Positions 1 through 4,565 of a stretch of 5,260 nucleotides of DNA are shown one piece after another. Both the position numbers and the translations under genes were made by a program. Origin of the DNA: an uncultured Clostridia bacterium (GTDB lineage Bacteria > Bacillota > Clostridia > Oscillospirales > Acutalibacteraceae); contig CAMUZD010000150.1 in the NCBI GenBank assembly GCA_947165115.1, positions 1 to 5,260 of the forward strand, given 5' to 3'. Below the pieces are notes generated by a model. That model had not been told where the DNA came from and did not search any database. It worked only from the letters and a program-made list of their open reading frames with translations. Positions within the stretch are counted from its first letter, which is position 1, and each line of letters starts with the position of its first letter.

Positions 1-460
1 GCGAAGGAAACCGCAGACCTATGAGTCTCACTATAACCGGGCAGGCGGACGAGATCACGGGCATCGGAACGCCCTCCGTCTTGATGTACTGCCGCGTATG
101 AGCCGTCACGATCTCCGCCGCTTTCGCGACTTCATAGACCTCGTCGAAGCCGATCTTCTTCAGACCGTTCAGAATATAATCGATATCGTCGAGGTTTTCA
201 AACTGGCCGTAGAGCGTCGGCGCCGGCAGAGCGATTTTATATTTGAATCTCTCCATCGACTCGAGCTTTGAAGACACGGCTTTCTTTGCCTGATGCGGGC
301 AGTTTCTGATACACTCGCCGCAGTCGATACACCTGCTGTCGTTAATAACGGCGTGACCGTCCTTTATCCTTATCGCCTCTGTGGGACAGTGCTTGAGGCA
401 GGTGGTGCAGCCGGTGCATTTGCTGACATCCAGCAAAACCGAATGCTGATATTCATTCAT
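1..460 (-). CDS. HydS-like putative sensory [FeFe] hydrogenase (two [4Fe-4S] + H-cluster domain), C-terminus outside window
   Basis: Translating leftward from ATG at 460 gives 153 residues with no stop before the window edge. Residues 11-55 hold two ferredoxin motifs, CTGCTTCLKHCP (Cys15, 18, 21, 25) and CIDCGECIRNCP (Cys44, 47, 50, 54), each a [4Fe-4S] site. From about residue 75 the chain matches the start of the [FeFe]-hydrogenase large-subunit C-terminal domain, including ALPAPTLYGQF and, at 136-147, ISSACPVIVRLI. In catalytic hydrogenases this last motif is TSCCP; here the first Cys, the proton-relay residue, is Ala139 while the cluster ligand Cys140 is kept. From family knowledge that substitution marks putative sensory HydS-type enzymes with slow turnover. 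The gene lies 22 nt after the HATPase gene in the same operon; its Shine-Dalgarno is weak (AGTGG-like), so coupling to the upstream gene is plausible. The remaining H-cluster motifs and any PAS or other output domain are not visible. An ordinary accessory ferredoxin-hydrogenase is the alternative. The class is confident, the sensory role is inferred. Confidence 0.85.
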   Translation of the reverse strand, partial: MNEYQHSVLLDVSKCTGCTTCLKHCPTEAIRIKDGHAVINDSRCIDCGECIRNCPHQAKKAVSSKLESMERFKYKIALPAPTLYGQFENLDDIDYILNGLKKIGFDEVYEVAKAAEIVTAHTRQYIKTEGVPMPVISSACPVIVRLIGLRFPS

Positions 461-482
461 ATAACCACTACTTTAATGAAGC

Positions 483-908
483 TTATGCAAGATTTATTAC
501 CATCGTGACCGTCGTTCCGACTCCGATCTCGGTATCTATCTGCATTGAATCGGAATAGCGCTTCATATTGGGAAGACCCATTCCGGCGCCGAATCCGAGG
601 CTCCTGATTGTGTCGGAGGCGGTGGAGAAACCCTCCTGCATCGCTTCATCGATATTTTTGATTCCCGGGCCCTTATCTGCGAGAATAATTTCAATACGGT
701 CCTCATAAAGCTTCACATCCGCTTCGCCGCCCTTAGCGTGGATGACCATATTGATTTCCCCCTCATACATCGCAATCGAAACGCGGCGTATGATTTCGGG
801 GTCAAGCCCGATTCGCCTTAAATTCTTTTTGATTTGTATAGATGCCTGACCGGCGGAGATGAAATCCTCGCCGTCAATGTCAAAATGAAAAACAAGCGGC
901 TCGCTCAA
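483..908 (-). CDS. Stand-alone anti-sigma-type ATP-binding protein (HATPase_c, RsbW/histidine-kinase-like)
   Basis: This 141-residue protein is a lone GHKL ATPase domain without the His-containing dimerisation segment of a sensor kinase. The N-box is YEGEINMVIHA (Glu49 and Asn53, catalytic/Mg), the G1 box is DKGPGI (78-83), and the glycine lid is LGFGAGMGLPNMKR (104-117). These are typical of the RsbW/SpoIIAB-like HATPase_c_2 group, which phosphorylates protein partners on Ser/Thr; no sigma factor or antagonist lies within the window. The start is TTG at 908. Its first bases overlap the TGA stop of the preceding DRTGG gene (shared TTGA), and GGGAAAGG lies about 9 nt upstream at 918-926, so translation is probably coupled. 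Small ATPases like this are regularly found between a DRTGG protein and a ferredoxin/hydrogenase-like protein in clostridial and Thermotoga hydrogenase loci, so a regulatory partnership with the HydS-like protein is likely. The substrate is unknown. Confidence 0.88.
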   Translation of the reverse strand: MSEPLVFHFDIDGEDFISAGQASIQIKKNLRRIGLDPEIIRRVSIAMYEGEINMVIHAKGGEADVKLYEDRIEIILADKGPGIKNIDEAMQEGFSTASDTIRSLGFGAGMGLPNMKRYSDSMQIDTEIGVGTTVTMVINLA

Positions 909-1258
909 GAATTCTTTACCTTTCCCGTAAGGCCGTTGGAATAGAGAATTCCGCAGGCTTCATAGAGTCTCTTTGAGGTATTCATGACAACTATGCCGTT
1001 TTCTCTGGCAAGCTCCACGATATCCTCGGTGGGTTCCTTTGAGCGAACAAACACTATACAAATCAGATCCATCATAACGGCAGTCCTGACAACCTGGGGG
1101 TTGACAAGCCCTGTCAGCAGAGCGCCCTGATCCTTGACATAGGCGAGCACATCGCTCATCAGGTCACAGCCGCAGGCGGAATCTATCTGACGGCCGAGGT
1201 TTTCCTCGCAGCAAAATACTTCGGCGTCAAGAAGCTCTTTCAGATCCTTGATTTTCAT
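905..1258 (-). CDS. DRTGG-domain-like small regulatory protein of hydrogenase loci
   Basis: This 117-residue protein begins at ATG 1258, with AAGGAA (1265-1270) 6 nt upstream. A longer frame to 1339 overlaps the preceding gene and its extra 27 residues look non-coding, so I reject that start. The sequence MKIKDLKELLDAEVF, then ACGCDLMSDVLAYVKD (28-43), LLTGLVNPQVVRTA and, near the end, LYEACGILYSNGL follows the pattern of the small DRTGG proteins seen next to [FeFe]-hydrogenase and NuoE/F genes. DRTGG domains occur in phosphotransacetylases and CBS proteins and are thought to bind small ligands, but their function in this setting is not established. There are five cysteines (16, 17, 29, 31, 108) with no clear cluster motif. 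The gene follows the NuoE-like gene by 16 nt and overlaps the HATPase gene by 4 nt, so it is probably co-translated with it. Confidence 0.85.
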   Translation of the reverse strand: MKIKDLKELLDAEVFCCEENLGRQIDSACGCDLMSDVLAYVKDQGALLTGLVNPQVVRTAVMMDLICIVFVRSKEPTEDIVELARENGIVVMNTSKRLYEACGILYSNGLTGKVKNS

Positions 1259-1274
1259 TGAGCGTTCCTTCGTA

Positions 1275-1769
1275 TTAGTTGAATTTGGCAAGAATGCCGG
1301 GAATGGCATCGGGGGTAAGCTTGCCGAAAACCTCGTCATTGATCATCATAACGGGGCCGAGACCGCATGCGCCGATGCAGCGGCAGGCTTCGAGAGAGAA
1401 CTTCTCATCGGGTGTGCATTCGCCGACACCGATTTTGAGCTCCTCGGAGATTTTGTCGAGAATTGCCTGAGCGCCCTTGACATAGCAGGCGGTGCCGAGG
1501 CAGACCGAGATATTGTATTTTCCCTTGGGTGAAAGAGCGAACTGAGCATAGAATGTTGCTACGCCGAAAACCTTCTCAAGAGAAACATCCATACCGTCGG
1601 CTATCATCTGCTGAACTTCCATAGGAAGATAACCGTAAATCTCCTGCGCCTCCTGCATTACTGCCATAAGGCGGCTGGGATCGGATTTGTTTTCCTCGAT
1701 AAAGGCTTTGAGCTTTGCTTCCTGCTCGGGTGTACCCTTGAAAGGAATACTGCTGATTTTCTTTTGCAT
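1275..1769 (-). CDS. nuoE: NuoE/HydC-like thioredoxin-fold [2Fe-2S] subunit of NAD(P)-linked hydrogenase
   Basis: This 164-residue protein matches the family's usual length of about 160. The N-terminal helical part includes LMAVMQEAQEIYGYLP (34-49) and VFGVATFYAQFALSP (67-81), both hallmarks of the 24-kDa subunit. The thioredoxin-like part carries the four [2Fe-2S] ligands in CLGTAC (Cys90, Cys95) and CIGAC (Cys131, Cys135), followed by GLGPVMMIND. Such subunits (NuoE of complex I, HndA, HydC) pass electrons between an NADH-oxidising NuoF-like flavoprotein and a hydrogenase, and act in the cytoplasm. The start is ATG 1769, with AAGGGAG (1777-1783) 7 nt upstream; an in-frame ATG at 1853 lacks a ribosome binding site and would add 28 residues of poorly conserved sequence. 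It is the first gene of the leftward operon. The NuoF and catalytic HydA partners are expected beyond the left edge, which is an inference. Confidence 0.93.
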   Translation of the reverse strand: MQKKISSIPFKGTPEQEAKLKAFIEENKSDPSRLMAVMQEAQEIYGYLPMEVQQMIADGMDVSLEKVFGVATFYAQFALSPKGKYNISVCLGTACYVKGAQAILDKISEELKIGVGECTPDEKFSLEACRCIGACGLGPVMMINDEVFGKLTPDAIPGILAKFN

Positions 1770-1783
1770 AAATACACTCCCTT

Positions 1784-1870
1784 GTTTAATCCTTAGGTTA
1801 CGGGCGGGATGCCCGAAAATTTCCGAATAATATATTATCATATATAAATGCAAAAATAAAGAAAAATTTT
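1784..1870 (-). promoter_or_regulatory. AT-rich upstream region of the nuoE-like operon, with 5'-UTR hairpin
   Basis: On the minus strand this region holds TTGCAT (1853-1848) and possible -10 boxes TATTAT (1832-1827, 15-nt spacer) and GATAAT (1839-1834). None makes a convincing pair, so the exact promoter is uncertain. Nearer the gene, CGGGC (1801-1805) and GCCCG (1811-1815) form a 5-bp stem with a 5-nt loop that would lie in the 5' leader of the transcript. It has no U-run, so it is not a terminator. No full Rex-type operator is seen. Confidence 0.35.
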
Positions 1871-1897
1871 ATTTTTATATGATTCAATTATATTGCA

Positions 1898-1933
1898 TAA
1901 AAAATTGGTGAAAATTTAGATATTTTCACCAAT
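1898..1933 (-). terminator. Intrinsic terminator of the FAD oxidoreductase gene
   Basis: Positions 1904-1915 pair with 1922-1933 as a perfect 12-bp stem (arm ATTGGTGAAAAT) with a 6-nt loop. On the minus strand the hairpin is followed by a run of U residues (complement of the A-run 1899-1904). It lies 38 nt beyond the stop codon of the oxidoreductase and separates it from the nuoE-like operon that reads in the same direction. Confidence 0.85.
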
Positions 1934-1970
1934 CAATTTTTAAATATTTACATACCGGAAAAGTATGATT

Positions 1971-3275
1971 TTAATCCTTCCTATTCACTTTCACGAGGGT
2001 ATTCTCTATGCTCTTCTGCCATTTTAATATTTCATCGGTATTATACTCGGCCGGCGCGTTTTCAAGTGTTTTTTTAAGCTTAGCGCCCTTTATGAGGCCG
2101 TTTATTATCGCAAAGAAATACGCAGGATTTCTCATACCTCTCACGAATTTGCCGAGCAGCGAGCCGATACTCGTCTTAGTCCCCGCTCCCGCGAGGTCGG
2201 AGGATTGAATTACGCCGTTATCAAAGAGAAAATCCACACCTTCGCCCGGCATCTCAAGCAGGGAATTCTTGAGGCCTTCGTTTTTGGCGGTGATTCCGCC
2301 GTATTCTATATGGAACTGTCTGTTGTATTTCCAAAGTGTTTCGATATCTGCGCTGCCGTTTTTGATAATTGTTAGAGCGAGCAGACGGCCTGCATTAAGA
2401 GACAAATCTATGCCCATACCGTTCATCGGAGTTGTCATAAAGGCACTGTCGCCGACCGCCGCGTATCCGGGAGCAACCATAATAGCAAGCGGACGTCTGA
2501 CGGGAATCACTCCGCTCTGACCGCCGTGGAGAATCTTGTCTCCGGTGCATGGATAGAGCAGGCGGAAATCGGCGGCGCACGCCTCAAATTTGCCCTCGGG
2601 AAACGGATCGATTCTGCCTATGAGTATATCGACGCTGTCTTCGTTTACACAACACCAGGAGAGCCCCTGCTCTCTGTTATGACACAAACAAACCTCAAAT
2701 GGAATATCCGGGCCCGGCTCGTCCGTTTTATTGAAATAGGCACGCTTTGCGTAGAATAAATCACCGCGCTCCGGCATTTTCTCAATGCCGAATGATTCGG
2801 GAAGATTTTTGCGCAAGGGCGAAAAAACGCCTGCGGAATCTATGACAAGGTCGGATTGAATTTCACCGGCGGAAGTGATAATTCCCGTAACTTTGCCGTC
2901 GTTGACTGCGGGAGCGGTGATTTCGGTTTCAAATTCAAACTTCACTCCGCTTTCCTCGGCAAAGTCGAGCAAAGCAGTAATAAGATATCTGCGCCACATA
3001 ATCTTCTGGCGGTTTGAATCATTATAGTTTATTACCACATTGCTCGTGCGCGATGGGGATACAAACGAGCAGTCTCCCCTGTAACGCCAGGCGGTATCGG
3101 GTATCTTTTTGCCGGTGATTTCTTCCAGAAGAGAAAAAGTGAAGCGGTCCTCCCAATCGTGGCCGAGCTCATTCTTCTGTTTCTTTTCATAAACAGTTAC
3201 TTCGTGACCCGCCTTTGCGAGCAGAGCCGCCGCGACAAGCCCGCCGTGACCTGCTCCCGCAACCGTGATTTTCAT
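1971..3275 (-). CDS. FAD-dependent oxidoreductase, geranylgeranyl-reductase/FixC-like class
   Basis: This 434-residue flavoprotein has an N-terminal Rossmann ADP-binding fold: GAGHGG at 7-12 and Glu30 at the end of the second strand (VTVYEKK), the residue that normally binds the adenosine ribose of FAD. Later come DLVIDSAGV (142-150), equivalent to the conserved DG segment, and GYAAVGDSAFMTTPMNGMGI (270-289), the GD motif that contacts the FAD ribityl and pyrophosphate. This layout is that of the p-hydroxybenzoate hydroxylase superfamily, in particular anaerobe proteins annotated as geranylgeranyl reductase family or NAD(P)/FAD-dependent oxidoreductase. An anaerobe would not be expected to use it as a monooxygenase. 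A role in reducing or oxidising an isoprenoid, lipid or other hydrophobic substrate is possible but unproven. The C-terminal 120 residues are basic and hydrophobic (FVRGMRNPAYFFAIINGLIKGAKLKK) and might contact the membrane. It is monocistronic, with its own promoter and terminator; ATG 3275 is preceded by a poor GGGG ribosome site. Confidence 0.88.
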   Translation of the reverse strand: MKITVAGAGHGGLVAAALLAKAGHEVTVYEKKQKNELGHDWEDRFTFSLLEEITGKKIPDTAWRYRGDCSFVSPSRTSNVVINYNDSNRQKIMWRRYLITALLDFAEESGVKFEFETEITAPAVNDGKVTGIITSAGEIQSDLVIDSAGVFSPLRKNLPESFGIEKMPERGDLFYAKRAYFNKTDEPGPDIPFEVCLCHNREQGLSWCCVNEDSVDILIGRIDPFPEGKFEACAADFRLLYPCTGDKILHGGQSGVIPVRRPLAIMVAPGYAAVGDSAFMTTPMNGMGIDLSLNAGRLLALTIIKNGSADIETLWKYNRQFHIEYGGITAKNEGLKNSLLEMPGEGVDFLFDNGVIQSSDLAGAGTKTSIGSLLGKFVRGMRNPAYFFAIINGLIKGAKLKKTLENAPAEYNTDEILKWQKSIENTLVKVNRKD

Positions 3276-3307
3276 GTAATCAACCCCGTTCGGATTATTA
3301 TGTGTTT

Positions 3308-3336
3308 ATTCTATCATTTTTTTAGATATTTGGCAA
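3308..3336 (-). promoter_or_regulatory. Sigma-70-type promoter of the FAD oxidoreductase gene
   Basis: Read on the minus strand, TTGCCA (3336-3331) and TAGAAT (3313-3308) are separated by exactly 17 nt of mostly A/T. The predicted start of transcription near 3301 gives a leader of about 26 nt before ATG 3275. Confidence 0.75.
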
Positions 3337-3533
3337 GAAATATGTAAAAACAGGCGAAAAACGTCTGAAAGTCCGTTATATCGGTCTGAAAATGGGTATA
3401 ATCAAATCAGAAGCAAAAAGGTTTTCCCCTCTTCGAGCAAAATAGACGGATTTATTTTGCCGCGAAAACTGTTTTTATCCGCTCTCCGGCATGGTATTAT
3501 ACAATCGAAGAAATCCGGAAAGGCTGTGATGAA
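3337..3533 (+). promoter_or_regulatory. Upstream region of the small-protein operon with two candidate promoters and repeats
   Basis: There is no gene in this stretch. A perfect TATAAT at 3397-3402 lacks a good -35; instead the 8-mer GTCTGAAA occurs at 3363-3370 and 3384-3391, 21 bp apart, which suits an activator binding one DNA face. Downstream, GCAAAATA (3437-3444) is an inverted repeat of TATTTTGC (3453-3460) around 8 nt, and AAAACTGTTTT (3465-3475) is a second palindrome. A nearer candidate promoter is the extended -10 TGGTATTAT (3492-3500) with a weak -35 TTTTTA (3472-3477) at 17 nt, so the second palindrome overlaps its -35. GGAAAGG (3517-3523) is the ribosome binding site of the first small gene. 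The promoters are predictions only. Confidence 0.45.
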
Positions 3534-3716
3534 ATGAGGAGAAACAATTCGCTTTTTATGATTCTGCTGCGGCTGTCAATCGCTCTCATAGTAGGAACGG
3601 TTGCCTATTTCGGAATAAAAGATATAAGGCAGAATATGGATAACCCCGATAGCGGATCGACAACGCAGAATGAAGCGGAAGTATATTATGATTTTGCACA
3701 GGCTGAGTTCATCTGA
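3534..3716 (+). CDS. Small single-pass membrane protein, function unknown
   Basis: This 60-residue protein starts at ATG 3534, 10 nt after GGAAAGG. Residues 7-27 (LFMILLRLSIALIVGTVAYFG) form one hydrophobic helix. It is preceded by MRRNN and followed by a polar tail of about 30 residues that is acidic towards its end (NEAEVYYDFAQAEF). The basic N-terminus suggests an N-in orientation with the tail outside, if the positive-inside rule holds. I recognise no family. It is the first of three closely spaced small genes (31 nt to the next), which supports its being real; the membrane segment and acidic/aromatic tail resemble, in miniature, the third gene of the set. A helper or anchor for its neighbours is possible but speculative. 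Confidence 0.7.
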   Translation: MRRNNSLFMILLRLSIALIVGTVAYFGIKDIRQNMDNPDSGSTTQNEAEVYYDFAQAEFI

Positions 3717-3747
3717 ACTCTTCAAATAATGAAAGTGAGGTATTATT

Positions 3748-3930
3748 ATGGGACTTTTCGGTGACTTCTTTGATGATCCTATGTTCGATTTTGACGGAAA
3801 CGGAACCGTGGACACATTGGAAGAGGCTGTCGCTTTCGACTGGTTTTTCGGCGATGATTCCGATGATGACGATTTCGACAGCGATAACGAAGATCTCTTC
3901 GAAGATGACGACGACGGTTTCGATGACTGA
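3748..3930 (+). CDS. Highly acidic 60-residue protein with one EF-hand-like loop
   Basis: ATG 3748 is preceded by GTGAGG (3735-3740) at 7 nt. Residues 14-25, DFDGNGTVDTLE, match the 12-position EF-hand loop: Asp at 1 and 3, Asn at 5, Gly at 6, Val at 8, Asp at 9 and Glu at 12. Helix-like, hydrophobic segments flank it (GDFFDDPMF before, EAVAFDWFF after). From residue 36 the chain is almost entirely Asp/Glu/Ser with scattered Phe (DDSDDDDFDSDNEDLFEDD). The overall charge is extremely negative and there is no signal peptide, membrane helix or cysteine. Calcium or another divalent metal is the likely ligand of the loop; the tail may be disordered. It could equally be a lone dockerin-like half, but no second repeat is present. 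It lies between two membrane-anchored small proteins, 32 nt before the next gene. The function is unknown. Confidence 0.8.
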   Translation: MGLFGDFFDDPMFDFDGNGTVDTLEEAVAFDWFFGDDSDDDDFDSDNEDLFEDDDDGFDD

Positions 3931-3962
3931 GTAAACTCATTCTCTGAGAGGAGTGTGATTTT

Positions 3963-4379
3963 ATGAAAAAGAACTCCAACCGTTTTGAAATCTTTGTATC
4001 GGTGCTCTCGGTTGCATTTATTTTCCTGATGCTGTATCTGCTTGTAGCATCGTTTATACCCGCACGCAGAAGCAAAAAGTATGAAAGCGCAACCGCCAAC
4101 CGCACCACAAACGCAGTGACGACCGAAGAACCGACAACAAAAGCTCTTGAAACACACACGACAAGACATTATACCTATACCTACCGCACAACAGAACCCT
4201 CAACCACAAAGATTTATACGACTTCATACAGATACCGTGTCAGACACACGGAGCCTCAGTGCGATCCCTATAACGCTAAGGATTTCAGGGACGAAGAGGA
4301 TTTTTATGACTGGTATTATGATGATTTCTATGATTTCGAGGATGCGGAGGACTACTGGAGAGAACATCATTACGATTAA
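3963..4379 (+). CDS. Membrane-anchored protein with Thr-rich stalk and Asp/Tyr/Phe-rich tail, function unknown
   Basis: This 138-residue protein starts at ATG 3963 with a strong GAGAGGAG (3946-3953) 9 nt upstream. Residues 10-32 form a hydrophobic helix flanked by basic residues on both sides (K2, K3, R7; R35, R36, K38, K39), so either an uncleaved signal anchor or a signal peptide is possible. Residues 43-98 are rich in Thr with Tyr, Arg and Pro (TTEEPTTK, TTRHYTYTYRTTEPSTTK) and look like an extended, perhaps exported or glycosylated, stalk. After the only cysteine (Cys100), residues 101-138 are strongly acidic and aromatic, with spaced DFYDWYYDDFYDFEDAEDYW. No enzymatic motif is seen. Similar acidic-aromatic tails occur in uncharacterised clostridial proteins as far as I recall, but I cannot name a family. 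It is the last gene before the hairpin at 4388-4411. Confidence 0.8.
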   Translation: MKKNSNRFEIFVSVLSVAFIFLMLYLLVASFIPARRSKKYESATANRTTNAVTTEEPTTKALETHTTRHYTYTYRTTEPSTTKIYTTSYRYRVRHTEPQCDPYNAKDFRDEEDFYDWYYDDFYDFEDAEDYWREHHYD

Positions 4380-4387
4380 AACTGCAG

Positions 4388-4420
4388 GCGGAACGTCTTC
4401 GGGCGTTCCGCATCATTTAT
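4388..4420 (+). terminator. Intrinsic terminator of the small-protein operon
   Basis: Positions 4388-4397 (GCGGAACGTC) pair with 4402-4411 (GGGCGTTCCGC, one G-U) to form a 10-bp stem closed by the very stable C(UUCG)G tetraloop at 4397-4402. The following U-tract is short and interrupted (ATCATTTATT). It begins 9 nt after the stop of the 138-residue gene and insulates the hydE promoter from it. Confidence 0.8.
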
Positions 4421-4434
4421 TCACAAACTGTCTA

Positions 4435-4463
4435 TTGATTTAATGAATATGTTATGATATAAT
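4435..4463 (+). promoter_or_regulatory. Sigma-70-type promoter of the regulator-hydE operon
   Basis: TTGATT (4435-4440) and a perfect TATAAT (4458-4463) are separated by the optimal 17 nt. Transcription should start near 4470, leaving a 5' leader of about 96 nt before the first gene. With such a strong core promoter, control is more likely to act through the leader or a repressor than through an activator. Confidence 0.85.
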
Positions 4464-4469
4464 ACAGGC

Positions 4470-4551
4470 AACCTGAAGGAAAGAGATGCTCTGACCCTAA
4501 GCGAAACATGTTTATTGTGCCGCGTCCTTCAAGGCGCGGTTTATTATTTTT
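4470..4551 (+). promoter_or_regulatory. Structured leader RNA, candidate transcription attenuator or riboswitch-like element
   Basis: The leader of the regulator-hydE transcript contains a 5' segment CCTGAAGGA (4472-4480) that can pair with 4525-4534 (TCCTTCA plus GG, one bulged A), giving 9 bp. Those bases form the loop and inner stem of the terminator at 4519-4540, so the two structures either exclude one another or form an H-type pseudoknot. Between the arms lie a small hairpin (AGAG 4482-4485 with CTCT 4489-4492, loop ATG) and a perfect 10-bp palindrome AAACATGTTT (4504-4513). I compared it from memory with common riboswitch classes (TPP, SAM, cobalamin, glycine, FMN, purine, fluoride, ZTP, glutamine, c-di-GMP, preQ1) and saw no match. 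The ligand or binding protein, if any, is unknown. Confidence 0.6.
4519..4551 (+). terminator. Intrinsic terminator inside the hydE leader
   Basis: GCCGCGTC (4519-4526) pairs with GGCGCGGT (4533-4540) in a stem of 8 pairs including G-U, with the 6-nt loop CTTCAA, followed by the U-rich tract TTATTATTTTT (4541-4551). It stands between a strong promoter and the first gene, only 14 nt before the start codon and touching the AAGGAG ribosome binding site (4552-4557). It therefore probably sets how much transcript reaches the genes. Confidence 0.8.
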
Positions 4552-4565
4552 AAGGAGAAAAAGTT

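Noticed and set aside
293..508. Plus-strand open frame over the start of the HydS-like gene
   Set aside because: It is antisense to conserved ferredoxin motifs and spans an intergenic gap; it is a shadow frame.
1259..1339. Longer DRTGG protein starting at 1339
   Set aside because: The extra 27 residues overlap the nuoE-like gene and look like an out-of-frame reading; ATG 1258 has AAGGAA at the proper distance.
1782..1800. Possible Rex (NADH-responsive repressor) operator around TTGTTTAAT
   Set aside because: Only one imperfect half-site is present; the expected second half TTAACAA at the right spacing is missing.
1770..1853. Longer NuoE-like protein starting at 1853
   Set aside because: The extension lies in AT-rich non-coding sequence, includes the 5'-UTR hairpin and ribosome site, and does not resemble the family.
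3576..4169. Long Ser-rich and Arg-rich open frames on the minus strand opposite the small-protein operon
   Set aside because: They are the antisense of Asp/Glu- and Thr-rich plus-strand genes, span their intergenic gaps, and have unlikely composition and no convincing ribosome sites.
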